A stretch of 64,000 bases of DNA from CAVSRC01 sp963750065 (GCA_963750065.1 CAVVPK010000034.1:124001-188000); one strand, 5' to 3'. Positions 24,770 to 33,338 are shown, counted from the first letter of the stretch. Made by a program: numbers and translations. The notes: a model not told the origin generated them from the letters alone.

Positions 24770-25507
24770 ATGGGTACGACCACGACCACGATGCTGGCCG
24801 ATGACGATCAATTGGCGATCGCCTTCGCGATCGTCGGTGACTCCGACGACATCGATGTCGTGGTTGCGCGGCTGCGGGATTTTCTCGGTGTCGATCACGT
24901 CGTCTACCACTCGTCCAAGCTGGGCGCGAGCCCGTCGGTCGATCCCTATATCCGGCTCACCTATCCGGCCTCGTGGATCAAGCAGTACCTGCAGAACAAC
25001 TACGTCGACGTTGATCCGGTCCTGCGCGAAGGGTTCCAGCGCACGCTGCCGTTCCAGTGGAGCGAGCTGACGGTCAGCACACCGGAGGAGATGGCCTTTT
25101 TGCAGGATGCGCTCGCCCACGGCGTCGGACCGTTCGGGCTATCGATTCCAGTCGTCGGCAAGCACGGCCATCGCGGCGTGTTTTCGATCTCGTTCTCCCG
25201 TTCCGAGCAGGAGTGGGAAGCGTTCGTCAAAGCCGGCATGCCGTTGCTGGTGGAAATCGCCAACCGGCTACACCAGCGGGTCATCCGCGACGTGTTTGGC
25301 GAAGACCGTCCGCACCTCAGCGCGCGCGAGCTGGAGGTCCTGCGCTGGACGGCGCTGGGCAAGGATGCCGGCGAGATCGCCGCCATCCTCGACATCTCCT
25401 TTCATACCACGCGCGGCTATCTCAAATCCGTCCGCCACAAGCTCGACTGCGTCACATCGGCGCAAGCCGTCAGCCGGGCCATCAAGCTCGGCCTGCTGAA
25501 GCTTTAG
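24770..25507 (+). CDS. LuxR-family quorum-sensing transcriptional regulator
   Basis: A 245-residue acyl-homoserine-lactone receptor and transcription factor. The N-terminal autoinducer-binding domain (about residues 20-165) has the conserved aromatic and Asp residues: VVYHSS, WIKQYLQNNYVDVDPVLREG, PFQWSEL and GPFGLSIPV. The C-terminal LuxR/GerE helix-turn-helix (about 180-243) reads LSARELEVLRWTALGKDAGE, IAAILDISFHTTRGYLKSV, RHKLDCVTSAQAVSRAIKLG, with the usual E-V-L-x-W-x-A-x-G-K start. It lies 161 bases upstream of the luxI homologue in the same direction. The signal molecule, and whether ligand activates or releases binding, cannot be read from sequence. Confidence 0.96.
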   Translation: MGTTTTTMLADDDQLAIAFAIVGDSDDIDVVVARLRDFLGVDHVVYHSSKLGASPSVDPYIRLTYPASWIKQYLQNNYVDVDPVLREGFQRTLPFQWSELTVSTPEEMAFLQDALAHGVGPFGLSIPVVGKHGHRGVFSISFSRSEQEWEAFVKAGMPLLVEIANRLHQRVIRDVFGEDRPHLSARELEVLRWTALGKDAGEIAAILDISFHTTRGYLKSVRHKLDCVTSAQAVSRAIKLGLLKL

Positions 25508-25534
25508 CTTCGCCGAAAAGTCGTTCGATTACCC

Positions 25535-25551
25535 TTCAAGCTTGAACGTTC
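25535..25551. promoter_or_regulatory. overlapping palindromes upstream of luxI
   Basis: TTCAAGCTTGAA (25535-25546, perfect 12-base palindrome) overlaps GAACGTTC (25544-25551, perfect 8-base palindrome). They sit about 120 bases before the luxI start and just after the luxR stop, making them candidates for a regulator site controlling luxI. There is no experimental basis. Confidence 0.4.
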
Positions 25552-25668
25552 GGGGAAACCTGCCTTTAGGCGTGCCCGGCTATCCGTGTTGCTGCGGCGG
25601 CGCCGACATTGGACAGTCGGATGACGGCTCAGCCGCAGTTTCCCGAGTTTTGTGTGGAGCGTTGCAGA

Positions 25669-26295
25669 ATGATCGTGGTGGTCCAGGAGCACAATGCGCA
25701 TGAACATGCGCATCTCGTCGATCAGATGTTTCGCCTGCGGGCACGGGTATTCGGTGAACGCCTGAAGTGGGACGTCGATGTCATCGATGGAAAGGAGCGC
25801 GACCGGTTCGACGATATCGGGCCGGTCTATCTGATCCACACCGACGAGGAGGGACGCGAGGTCAGGGGCAGCCTGCGCCTGCTACCGACGACCGGACCGA
25901 CCGTGCTGGCCGACTTCTTCTCGGACACCGTGCCCGATGCCGTGATGCTCTCCGCGCCGACGATCTGGGAATGCACCCGCTTCTGCGTCGATGAGGACGG
26001 CCTGCGCCACCGGGACCAGATCGTTGCCTCGCGTGCCCTCATCTCGGGGCTTGGAAGCGTCGCGCTTGCCGCGGGCATTGAATCGATCCTCGGCAACTTC
26101 GACGACAGGATGCTGCGCCTCTATCGCCGCATCGGTTGCGAGGTGGACGTGCTGGGCAGCACGCATCGCTACGGCGCGCCGGTCTATCTCGGCATCTTCC
26201 CCGTCTCGCAACCGATTCTCGAGGCGGTGAATGCACGGCTTCCCGAGCCGCCGGCGATCAAGGGCGCGCGGCAACACGACCGCGTGGCTGCGTAG
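25669..26295 (+). CDS. acyl-homoserine-lactone synthase (LuxI family)
   Basis: Makes an N-acyl-homoserine lactone signal from S-adenosylmethionine and an acyl-ACP or acyl-CoA. The ATG at 25669 gives 208 residues and places every invariant LuxI residue at its textbook number: Arg24, Phe28, Trp34, Asp45, Asp48, Arg70, Phe84, Glu101 and Arg104. This strongly supports both the function and the start; the frame is open from 25609 but the extension is not needed. Acyl chain length cannot be inferred. It is paired with the upstream luxR gene; a small unknown gene follows. Confidence 0.97.
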   Translation: MIVVVQEHNAHEHAHLVDQMFRLRARVFGERLKWDVDVIDGKERDRFDDIGPVYLIHTDEEGREVRGSLRLLPTTGPTVLADFFSDTVPDAVMLSAPTIWECTRFCVDEDGLRHRDQIVASRALISGLGSVALAAGIESILGNFDDRMLRLYRRIGCEVDVLGSTHRYGAPVYLGIFPVSQPILEAVNARLPEPPAIKGARQHDRVAA

Positions 26296-26324
26296 GCAAG
26301 AGGGTGGCTGCCGGAGCGGCGGGA

Positions 26325-26341
26325 TTTTGCCGTTCGCAAAA
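26325..26341. promoter_or_regulatory. dyad in the gap downstream of luxI
   Basis: TTTTGCCGTTCGCAAAA is a 17-base inverted repeat with perfect six-base arms, 30 bases after the luxI stop. CCCC-TCAAAT-GGGG at 26348-26361 forms a second stem. Together they may be a weak terminator for luxI or a regulator site for the small gene at 26594. The rest of the 298-base gap (26296-26593) shows no convincing gene. Confidence 0.4.
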
Positions 26342-26593
26342 GGCACGCCCCTCAAATGGGGGGATTGTCGGAATGTATGGTTAGGCTGTTCAATTTCACT
26401 GTCGCCGAAGCAGGCGAGGGCGGCGAAAATCAGTTGTTTGCGGCGGACTGCAGCACTCCGCATTCACTCGAAGCCAAGGCATTGGAACGAACTGCAGCGC
26501 GTGCCGGTGCCAGCAGCGAGTCGGTGTGTGCAGGAAACGGTTGATGGGGCCGAGGAGGCCCGGCCCTGTCAACCGGGGGGTGAGTGGAAAATA

Positions 26594-26872
26594 ATGATCG
26601 ACAATAATCGCCAGACCGTGCTGGTCACGGCACTCGCCGGGGCCACGGTAGCGGTCTTCAATGACATATTCCGCGAGATGGCGAAGGAACTGCGCCGCTT
26701 TGCCGGAACGGATTTCGACAAGCGCATCGACGTTCTGGAAACGCACGCTCTGAACAGCATCGGCCGGGCCGCTTTCGATCAGGTAGCGGAAGAGGACCAG
26801 CGCTTCCTCGCCGAACAGATGCGGCGGATCATCGGCGCGGCTTTCAACGACGCACGCGAACTGCGGCTGTAG
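26594..26872 (+). CDS. small hypothetical protein downstream of luxI
   Basis: A 92-residue protein not recognised. It opens MIDNNRQTVLVTALAGATVA with a single hydrophobic patch (residues 8-22) and continues with charged amphipathic helices (FREMAKELRRFAGTDFDKRI, EEDQRFLAEQMRRIIGAAF). The ATG at 26594 follows a GGGGGGTGAGTGGAAA purine-rich region. It may be a small cytoplasmic or peripheral helical protein. Position after luxR-luxI suggests it could be a quorum-regulated target, but 298 bases separate it from luxI. Codon use (GC-rich third positions) looks like a real gene. Confidence 0.65.
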   Translation: MIDNNRQTVLVTALAGATVAVFNDIFREMAKELRRFAGTDFDKRIDVLETHALNSIGRAAFDQVAEEDQRFLAEQMRRIIGAAFNDARELRL

Positions 26873-27057
26873 TCGCAGGCTCCGCCACAAGCCAAGCCGT
26901 AGGGGATCTGCCCGGCCGTGCCGTCTGGCGCGGCCCACCGGGCCGCTTTCGGCCATTGCACCGCTCCCTCCCGGCCGCTAGAACCGCCCGGAATCCCGCC
27001 GCGAGGCGTCCGCAACGCGGATCCGCCGCCAGGCCCAGACATGAAGAGGGAACGCTC

Positions 27058-28077
27058 ATGCGCGTCTATTACGATCGGGATGCCGATCTTAACCTGATCA
27101 AGGCCCGCAAGGTCGCGATTGTCGGCTATGGCAGCCAGGGGCGCGCCCATGCGCTCAATCTTCGCGATTCCGGCGTCAAGGAAGTGGCGATCGCCCTCAA
27201 ACCGGGCTCGGCGACGGCGAAGAAAGTGGAGGCCGACGGCCTGCCGGTGAAATCGGTGGCCGATGCTGCCGCCTGGGCCGATCTCATCATGATGTGCGCC
27301 CCGGACGAGCTGCAGGCCGACATCTGGACCGACCACATCGCGCCCAACATCCGCGACGGGGCGGCTATCGCCTTCGCCCACGGCCTCAACGTCCACTTCA
27401 ACCTGATCGAGCCCAAGAGCACCATCGACGTGGTCATGATCGCGCCCAAGGGCCCGGGCCATACGGTGCGCGGCGAGTACCAGAAGGGCGGCGGCGTGCC
27501 CTGCCTGATCGCCGTCCAACAGGACGCTAGCGAGAACGCCCACGATCTGGCGCTGTCTTATGCGTGTGGAATTGGCGGCGGGCGCTCGGGCGTCATCGAG
27601 ACGACCTTCCGGGAAGAGTGCGAAACCGACCTGTTCGGCGAGCAGGTGGTGCTGTGCGGCGGTCTGGTCGAGCTCATCCGCGGCGGCTTCGAGACCCTGG
27701 TCGAGGCCGGCTACGCGCCGGAGATGGCCTATTTCGAGTGCCTGCACGAGGTGAAGCTGATCGTCGACCTCATCTATGAGGGCGGCATCGCCAACATGAA
27801 CTACTCGATCTCGAACACCGCCGAATGGGGCGAATACGTCTCCGGCCCGCGCATCATCAATGCCGAGACGAAGGCCGAGATGCGCCGCGTGCTGAAGGAC
27901 ATCCAATCCGGCAAGTTCACCTCGGAATGGATGCAGGAATATCGGGCGGGTGCTGCCCGCTTCAAGGCGACGCGGCGCATGAACGACGCTCATCCGATCG
28001 AAGAGGTCGGCGTCAAACTGCGTGGCATGATGCCGTGGATCGGCGCCAACAAGCTGGTCGACAAGGAAAAGAACTGA
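27058..28077 (+). CDS. ilvC: ketol-acid reductoisomerase
   Basis: NADPH- and Mg-dependent isomeroreductase that turns acetolactate or acetohydroxybutyrate, the IlvBN products, into the dihydroxy acids of the valine and isoleucine routes. The 339-residue class I enzyme starts at ATG 27058 after GAGGGAAC. Signatures: GYGSQGRAHALNLRDSG (nucleotide-binding loop, residues 24-40), FAHGLNVHFN, PKGPGHTVRGEYQKG, and the metal-binding acidic residues in EETFREECETDLFGEQ-like context (TTFREECETDLFGEQ) and FECLHEVKLIVDLIYEGG. It is a separate transcription unit, six kilobases from ilvBN, without a recognisable leader peptide. Confidence 0.98.
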   Translation: MRVYYDRDADLNLIKARKVAIVGYGSQGRAHALNLRDSGVKEVAIALKPGSATAKKVEADGLPVKSVADAAAWADLIMMCAPDELQADIWTDHIAPNIRDGAAIAFAHGLNVHFNLIEPKSTIDVVMIAPKGPGHTVRGEYQKGGGVPCLIAVQQDASENAHDLALSYACGIGGGRSGVIETTFREECETDLFGEQVVLCGGLVELIRGGFETLVEAGYAPEMAYFECLHEVKLIVDLIYEGGIANMNYSISNTAEWGEYVSGPRIINAETKAEMRRVLKDIQSGKFTSEWMQEYRAGAARFKATRRMNDAHPIEEVGVKLRGMMPWIGANKLVDKEKN

Positions 28078-28133
28078 CCGTACCGGGCGCCCCCTGCTAA
28101 TCTCCGCCGCGCGCGGACGGGCAGGGGGCAGCC

Positions 28134-29417
28134 ATGCTCAGCTTCTTCGACATTGCGGCGCTGGTTCTGGTGCTCTCGGCCGTCTTCGGCTGGGTCAACC
28201 GGCGCTTCATCCGCCTGCCGCCCCAGATCGGCCTCCTGATCCTCGGGCTTGCGTCCTCGCTTGCCCTGGTGGTGGTCGATGACGTGCTGCCGGATTCGAA
28301 CCTGCTCGCCTCCTTCACCGCGGCGGTCGCCCAGATCAACTTCTACGACACGATGATGAACGGCATGCTGGCGTTCCTGCTCTTCGCCGGCGCGCTGCAC
28401 GTCGATTTCTCCAAGCTGCGCTCGGAGGCCCTGCCGGTGGGGCTGCTGGCCACCGTCGGCGTGCTCATCTCCACGGTCATCGTCGGCGTGGCGACCTGGG
28501 GCGCGGCTTCCCTTCTCGGTATTCCCCTGCCGCTCATCTGGGCGCTGGTCTTCGGGGCGCTGATCTCGCCGACCGACCCGGTGGCCGTTCTGTCGCTGCT
28601 GAAGACGGTCGCCCTGCCGGAGAGCATGGCGATAAAGATCACCGGCGAGAGCCTGTTCAACGACGGCGTCGGGGTGGTGGTCTTCACCGTCCTCCTCAGC
28701 CTGGCGGTGGGTACCGGCGCCGCGGCCGGGCATGGTGGCGGCGATGTCGCTCTGGTCTATGCCGGCGAGGTCTTCCTGTTCGAGGCGGTCGGTGGAGCGG
28801 TGCTTGGCATCGTTGCCGGCTATATCAGCGTCCACGCGATGGAATCGATCGACGAATATCCGGTCGAAATCCTGATCACCCTGGCGCTGGTCACCGGGCT
28901 CTACGCGGTGGCTCTCCACCTGCACACGTCGGGACCGATCGCGGTGGTCGTCGCCGGCGTGTTCATGGGCAATCGCGGCCGGATCACGGCGATGAGCGAG
29001 ACGACGCGGACTCATCTCTTCCAGTTCTGGGAACTGATCGACGAGTTGCTCAACTCGGTGCTGTTCGTGCTGATCGCGCTGGAAGTTCTGGTGATCGACT
29101 TCAAGCCGGAGCTGATCGTGCTGGCGCTGTTCGCGATTCCGATCGTGCTCATTGCTCGCTACGCCTCGGTGTCGGGGCCGATCCTGCTTCTGTCGCTGAG
29201 ACAGCGCTTCGCCACCGGTTCGGTGCGGATCATGGTCTGGGGTGGCCTGCGCGGCGGCATCTCGGTGGCGCTGGCCCTGTCGCTGCCGATCGGCGACTAT
29301 CGCGGCCCAATCCTGGTGGCAACCTATGGCGTGGTGATCTTCTCGATCATCGTCCAGGGGCTGACCATCGCGCCGCTGGTGCGCCGCATCGCCGGCGCCG
29401 AAGCGCCGGGCGATTAA
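28134..29417 (+). CDS. NhaP-type sodium/proton antiporter (CPA1 family)
   Basis: A 427-residue inner membrane cation:proton antiporter with about 12 hydrophobic segments. The transport core is visible as ALISPTDPVAVLSLLK (about residues 143-158) and ITGESLFNDGVGVVVF (about 168-183), the ND pair typical of CPA1 exchangers. VWGGLRGGISVALALSLP near residue 368 is the conserved RGG segment of the NhaP subgroup. It follows ilvC by 56 bases in the same direction but belongs to a different function. A likely role is sodium or pH homeostasis. The gene ends about 80 bases before the convergent BA14K genes; a U-less GC hairpin lies at 29438-29456. Confidence 0.92.
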   Translation: MLSFFDIAALVLVLSAVFGWVNRRFIRLPPQIGLLILGLASSLALVVVDDVLPDSNLLASFTAAVAQINFYDTMMNGMLAFLLFAGALHVDFSKLRSEALPVGLLATVGVLISTVIVGVATWGAASLLGIPLPLIWALVFGALISPTDPVAVLSLLKTVALPESMAIKITGESLFNDGVGVVVFTVLLSLAVGTGAAAGHGGGDVALVYAGEVFLFEAVGGAVLGIVAGYISVHAMESIDEYPVEILITLALVTGLYAVALHLHTSGPIAVVVAGVFMGNRGRITAMSETTRTHLFQFWELIDELLNSVLFVLIALEVLVIDFKPELIVLALFAIPIVLIARYASVSGPILLLSLRQRFATGSVRIMVWGGLRGGISVALALSLPIGDYRGPILVATYGVVIFSIIVQGLTIAPLVRRIAGAEAPGD

Positions 29418-29497
29418 CCGCGCGGAGCCTCCCCGCGGGCGCACCGAGGGTGCGCCGCAGGGGCGTTGTCGGGGCTACGCGCCCGCGTCAATGCGGC

Positions 29498-29833
29498 TCA
29501 GTCGTAGGGCGAATGGCAGTATTCCTGCACGCCCGGCTCTGCATAGAACTTGTCGGTAGCCGGGTTGTAGGTTCTGTAGCGCCATTCGCACCAGGCGGTG
29601 TGCGAACGCGGACCCGCATAGCCGTTATAGGGACCGTAGTTGGGACGGTGATACGAGTTGGCGAGCGCCGCTCCGATCATGCCGAAGATCGTTCCGGCGA
29701 CGATCGCCGGGCCGGGATCGTAGTCGCGGTGATGATGGTGGTGCCAGTAGTAGGGATCGGCCATCGCGTTGCCAGCGAAGCTCGTCGCCGCCAATGCCGT
29801 GGCCAGTCCAGCCGCGATGATTGACTTCTTCAT
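29498..29833 (-). CDS. BA14K-family secreted protein (first of three)
   Basis: A 111-residue exported protein with signal peptide MKKSIIAAGLATALAATSFA (cleavage near AMA-DP). A His/Tyr-rich stretch (WHHHHHRD) follows, then a short glycine/alanine hydrophobic segment (PAIVAGTIFGMIGAALA) that may insert in the membrane, and the C-terminal BA14K motif CEWRYRTYNPATDKFYAEPG ending in QEYC. The family is named for a 14-kDa lectin-like immunoreactive Brucella protein; its members are common in Rhizobiales cell envelopes. The two motif cysteines probably pair. It is the last of three tandem paralogous genes on the minus strand, all with the same three-part plan. Confidence 0.9.
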   Translation of the reverse strand: MKKSIIAAGLATALAATSFAGNAMADPYYWHHHHHRDYDPGPAIVAGTIFGMIGAALANSYHRPNYGPYNGYAGPRSHTAWCEWRYRTYNPATDKFYAEPGVQEYCHSPYD

Positions 29834-29961
29834 GGTTCGGTCTCCTTCTGCCGCCCCTCGTTGTCGCCGTGGGATGGAGATGAGACGACGCACGTCACAT
29901 CAACCGTGCCGACGCGCAGTTGTTCCGCCGCCGGCGCGATGAGGTTGCCGCCCGCGGGCGC

Positions 29962-30321
29962 CTAGTAAGGCGAGTAGCAGACCGCCGGTACGCCTGGCCT
30001 GGCGAAATAGGTGTTGGTCGCCGGATTGTAGGTCCGGTAGTGGCTAAGGCACCAGGATACGTGCGGGCTGTAGCCGCGATAGTAGCCGTAGGGGCGCGGC
30101 GGCGGATAGCCATAGCGGTAGCCGTAGTCATAGTCATAGCCGTAGCGGTGCTGGCTTGCCGCGGCGATGGCCGCGATGCCAGCGATGCCGGCGATGATGG
30201 CAATCGCCGCCCCGTCATTGCTGTGCCAGTGGCGGTCGCGCGCCGCTGCCGGCGTGGCCGCAAGGCCGATGGCCGAGACGGCAATCGTTGCCGCCAGGGC
30301 GATGCTGAGAGGCTTCTTCAT
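29962..30321 (-). CDS. BA14K-family secreted protein (second of three)
   Basis: A 119-residue secreted protein, signal peptide MKKPLSIALAATIAVSAIGL with cleavage near AAA-RD. It has an alanine/isoleucine-rich segment (AAIAIIAGIAGIAAIAAA), a Tyr/Gly/Pro low-complexity region (YGYDYDYGYRYGYPPPRPYG) and the C-terminal BA14K motif CLSHYRTYNPATNTYFARPG ending AVC. It shares the N-P-A-T sequence and cysteine spacing with its downstream neighbour, so the two are paralogues. The role is presumed to be envelope- or surface-related; this is from the family, not shown here. Confidence 0.9.
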   Translation of the reverse strand: MKKPLSIALAATIAVSAIGLAATPAAARDRHWHSNDGAAIAIIAGIAGIAAIAAASQHRYGYDYDYGYRYGYPPPRPYGYYRGYSPHVSWCLSHYRTYNPATNTYFARPGVPAVCYSPY

Positions 30322-30386
30322 CTTACGTCTCCCGTTCTGGGTTGCCCCCCACTCGGGATAAGGTTGGCGCGCTCGCACCGGCCCGT

Positions 30387-30779
30387 TTACGGGCCGTAGC
30401 AGCGGTGCGGCACGCCGCGATAGTCGATCCAGGTGTCGGTTTCGCCGTTGTAGGTTTCGTAGGTCGATGCGCACCACTGGTAATGCTGCTCGGCGGCATA
30501 GGCCGCACGGTTCCACGGAGGCGGCGGTGGCGGAGGCGGCGCGTAGGCCGGATAGGCGGGGTAGGCCGGATAGACCGGCTCCGGCTGCATCAGCGAGCCC
30601 ACGGCCAGCCCCAGGATGGCACCGGCAACCAGCGCCGGACCGGCATCGTAATGGGGCGCCGGGCGATACTGCGGTTGATAGGGATGGTGCCAGCGGTCGG
30701 CGCTGGCGCCGGTAGCGGACATGCCGACGGCCGAAAGCGCTACTGCACCTGCCAATGCGGCCGAGACGAACCTGTTCAT
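30387..30779 (-). CDS. BA14K-like secreted protein (third of three, most diverged)
   Basis: A 130-residue exported protein from the ATG at 30779 (signal peptide MNRFVSAALAGAVALSAVGM, cleavage near ASA-DR). It has a glycine/alanine hydrophobic segment (PALVAGAILGLAVGSLM), a proline-rich repeat region (YPAYPAYPAY followed by eight prolines) and the C-terminal motif CASTYETYNGETDTWIDYRG ending in HRC. The TYN motif with flanking cysteines marks it as BA14K-like, but the motif is more diverged than in the two downstream copies. The frame is open to 30830, but the extension lacks a signal. Confidence 0.85.
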   Translation of the reverse strand: MNRFVSAALAGAVALSAVGMSATGASADRWHHPYQPQYRPAPHYDAGPALVAGAILGLAVGSLMQPEPVYPAYPAYPAYAPPPPPPPPWNRAAYAAEQHYQWCASTYETYNGETDTWIDYRGVPHRCYGP

Positions 30780-30971
30780 GGACTTTCTGCTCCGGAAACC
30801 GGCGGACCGTGCCGCCAACCATGGGCGCAACCATGCGCTGAAGCCGATGAACGGAGGCTGAATGCCCGATTAAGGCCGCACGATGGCCGGGAAAGCCCGG
30901 CAAATCCTTGACCGGCGGGCCGGCTCGGGCGAAAAGCGCGCACTTGTCAGATATTTGACGGCAGTCCGCTC

Positions 30972-31883
30972 GTGTCTCGTTCCTACGCCATTCTCGATGT
31001 CTTCACCGAAACCCCGCTTGCCGGGAACGGGCTTGCTGTGGTGCTCGATGCCGGCGGCCTCGACGACAAGCGGATGCAGGCGATCGCCCGCGAGTTCAAC
31101 CTGTCGGAGACGGTGTTCGTGCTGCCGCCGGAAAATCCGGTGCACAGCGCGCGGCTGCGCATCTTCACGCCGGCGCGCGAACTGCCCTTCGCCGGCCATC
31201 CGACCGTCGGCACTGCCGTGCTGCTGGCCACGCGCAAGGCGGCCGGAGGCGGCGCGTCGGGCAAGGAGATGATGCTGCTCCTGGAGGAAACCGTCGGACT
31301 GGTCCGCGCCGGCGTCTTCATTCAGGGCGAAAAGGCCGGTCACGCGATCTTCACTGCCCCCGTTTTGCCTTCGCCGGTGCCGGCGGAGTTCGACCGCGAT
31401 CAGGTGGCGGCGGCGCTCGGTCTGCTGCCGACCGAGATCGGCTTCGAGAACCACAAAACCAGCGCCTGGTCGGCGGGCGTGCCCTTCGTCTTCGTGCCGG
31501 TGAGCGGCCTCGAGGCCATCGGCAACGCTCGGCCCAACCCGGTTTCATGGGCGGGCGCTTTCGGTTCGCCGTCGACCGCGGCATGGCTTTATTGCCGCGA
31601 GACCGAGAGCAGCGACAACGATTTCCACGCGCGCATGTTCGCGCCGCTGTTGGGCTTCGCGGAGGACCCGGCGACCGGCAGTGCGGCTGCGGCTTTTGCC
31701 GGCGTCGTGTGCCGCTTCGACGAGTTGCCCCCCGGCACCTATCGCTATGTCATCGAGCAGGGCTTCGAGATGAACCGGGCGAGCCTGATCACCATGGAGA
31801 TGGACGTCGCTGGCGGTGAGGTCGCAGCCGTCAGGATCGGCGGCAATGCGGTGGTGGTCGCCGAGGGCACGCTACTGATCTGA
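30972..31883 (+). CDS. PhzF-family isomerase-like protein
   Basis: A 303-residue member of the PhzF/diaminopimelate-epimerase fold family, cytoplasmic. The N-terminal domain has the conserved DVFTETPLAGNGLAVVLDAG, followed by FNLSETVFVLPP, where the glutamate corresponds to the catalytic Glu of PhzF; FTPARELPFAGHPTVGTAVL is the GHPT motif; and EDPATGSAAAAFAGV (about residues 238-252) is the second domain's equivalent. The GTG start at 30972 gives the standard N-terminus. Most family members outside phenazine clusters have unknown substrates, and no phenazine genes are nearby. Confidence 0.92.
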   Translation: MSRSYAILDVFTETPLAGNGLAVVLDAGGLDDKRMQAIAREFNLSETVFVLPPENPVHSARLRIFTPARELPFAGHPTVGTAVLLATRKAAGGGASGKEMMLLLEETVGLVRAGVFIQGEKAGHAIFTAPVLPSPVPAEFDRDQVAAALGLLPTEIGFENHKTSAWSAGVPFVFVPVSGLEAIGNARPNPVSWAGAFGSPSTAAWLYCRETESSDNDFHARMFAPLLGFAEDPATGSAAAAFAGVVCRFDELPPGTYRYVIEQGFEMNRASLITMEMDVAGGEVAAVRIGGNAVVVAEGTLLI

Positions 31884-31958
31884 GGCCAGTGCCTGCCGGG
31901 GCCGGCGACTCGTGCTAGACAGTTCCTTGGGCGGTGCGCGGGCAGCGGGAGGTCGATT

Positions 31959-32372
31959 ATGCACGGGTTCATCCTGTTTCTGCACTTAGTCGGATTGATG
32001 CTTGGCGCGGCGGGCGGTTTCGGGGCCGTCCTCGTCATGATCAGGGCGCGCTCTGCGCCGGACGATCAGGCCCAGGTGCTGCGCACGCTGGGCTGGCCGC
32101 TGGCCATGATGTCCGGCGCCGGGCTGGTGGTCCTGTGGGCGACCGGCATCCTCATGCTCTTTTTCACGGCGCCGAGCCTGCCCAGCATCTTCTGGGCCAA
32201 GATCGTCTTCGTGGTCGTGCTGACCGTGCTCAACGGCCTGGTCCACAAGACCTACGCGGATATGCGGCGGACGGGCGATGTGGGCCTCATGCAGCGGCTG
32301 TACGTGCTCGGACCGGCGTCCGGCGCGACGCTGCTACTCGTCGTGCTACTCGCCGTCTACGCCTTCGCTTGA
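31959..32372 (+). CDS. small membrane protein, four-helix
   Basis: A 137-residue inner membrane protein with four hydrophobic segments (residues 3-27, 45-70, 80-98, 115-136). The first helix carries FILFLHLVGLMLGAAGGFGA, and the fourth is VLGPASGATLLLVVLLAVYA. The layout and LHLVGL pattern resemble DUF2269 or CopD-like membrane proteins, with a histidine that could ligate a heme or metal, but no firm family call is possible. It follows the PhzF gene by 75 bases in the same direction. Confidence 0.7.
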   Translation: MHGFILFLHLVGLMLGAAGGFGAVLVMIRARSAPDDQAQVLRTLGWPLAMMSGAGLVVLWATGILMLFFTAPSLPSIFWAKIVFVVVLTVLNGLVHKTYADMRRTGDVGLMQRLYVLGPASGATLLLVVLLAVYAFA

Positions 32373-32411
32373 GCGTCGAGCGGCCGCGGGCCCGTCGGCC
32401 CGCGCATCGCG

Positions 32412-33296
32412 TCAGGGGAAATAGTGCGCTTCCATGTCGGCCAGGAGCCCGGGCTCCGTCGGCCGCCAGCCGAGGGTCTTCTGTGTCCAGTCGCTCGACG
32501 CCGGCATGTCCATTGTGGCAAAGGCCGCGAACCAGCCGTAGTAGTCGGCCGCTTCCTCCGGCGAGAGGCTGACCACCGGCAGGTTCAGGTGGCGACCGAT
32601 CGCCTTTTCGAGGGCGCGCAACGACACGCCTTCCTCGGCGATGGCATTATAGCGCGCCCCGGCTGTGCCCTTCTCCAGTGCCAGCCGGTAGAGGCGGGCG
32701 GCATCGAAGCGGTGCACCGCCGGCCAGCGGTTGCGGCCGTCGCCGACATAAGCGGCGCGGCCTTTGTTGCGAGCGATCCCGATCAGAATCGGCACGAAGC
32801 CGTGATCGCCCTTGCCGTGGACCTGCGGCAGGCGCAGCGACATCACCTTGACGCCCATGGCCTCCACAGCATCGGCCGCCTGCTCCGAGGCGATCCGCGG
32901 ATTGGGATGGTCCAGTGGAAACCGGTCGCTTTCGCGCGACACGCGCCGGGGCGCCCCGGCGCCCGTGCCGGAGGTGATGATCAGCGGACGGTCGCTGCCG
33001 GCCAGCACTTCGCCCATCGCGGTGATGGCGCGCCGGTCGATCTCGCAATTTTCCACGAACTTCGTGAAGTCGTGGATGAAGGCCGTGTGGATGACCCCAT
33101 CGGCGTCGGCCGCGCCGCGCCTCAGGCTGTCGAGGTCTTCCACCGCGCCGCGATGCACCTCGCCGCCGGCCTTTTCAAGGGCCGCCGCGTTGGCATCGGA
33201 GCGGACGAGGCCAACGACCCGGTGGCCGGCGGCGATGAGTTCCTTGACGACGGCGGAACCGACGAAGCCGGTCGCGCCGGTAACGAATACACGCAT
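32412..33296 (-). CDS. NAD(P)-dependent extended short-chain dehydrogenase
   Basis: A 294-residue NAD-dependent epimerase/dehydratase-type SDR. The nucleotide-binding motif is FVTGATGFVGSAVVKELIAA (residues 4-23, GxxGxxG). The central catalytic region is atypical: the usual YxxxK is not evident near TSGTGAGAPRRVSRESDRFP, which is a feature of atypical SDR members that bind NADP. MSLRLPQVHGKGDHGFVPIL is the substrate-side segment. It is divergently transcribed from an MmyB-type regulator across a 91-base region with two repeated operator-like sites, so it is probably that regulator's target. The substrate is unknown. Confidence 0.88.
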   Translation of the reverse strand: MRVFVTGATGFVGSAVVKELIAAGHRVVGLVRSDANAAALEKAGGEVHRGAVEDLDSLRRGAADADGVIHTAFIHDFTKFVENCEIDRRAITAMGEVLAGSDRPLIITSGTGAGAPRRVSRESDRFPLDHPNPRIASEQAADAVEAMGVKVMSLRLPQVHGKGDHGFVPILIGIARNKGRAAYVGDGRNRWPAVHRFDAARLYRLALEKGTAGARYNAIAEEGVSLRALEKAIGRHLNLPVVSLSPEEAADYYGWFAAFATMDMPASSDWTQKTLGWRPTEPGLLADMEAHYFP

Positions 33297-33338
33297 GAGA
33301 AAGTCTCCATGGTTGGATGGAGACCCATATCGGTCTAT

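Noticed and set aside
26356..26544. 62-codon frame between luxI and the small gene at 26594
   Set aside because: It lacks a ribosome site, has mixed codon use and overlaps the stem-loop region after luxI.
29438..29456. GC-rich hairpin after the antiporter gene as a terminator
   Set aside because: The stem (GGCGCACC with GGTGCGCC) is good but has no following T-run, so it was not called as a terminator.
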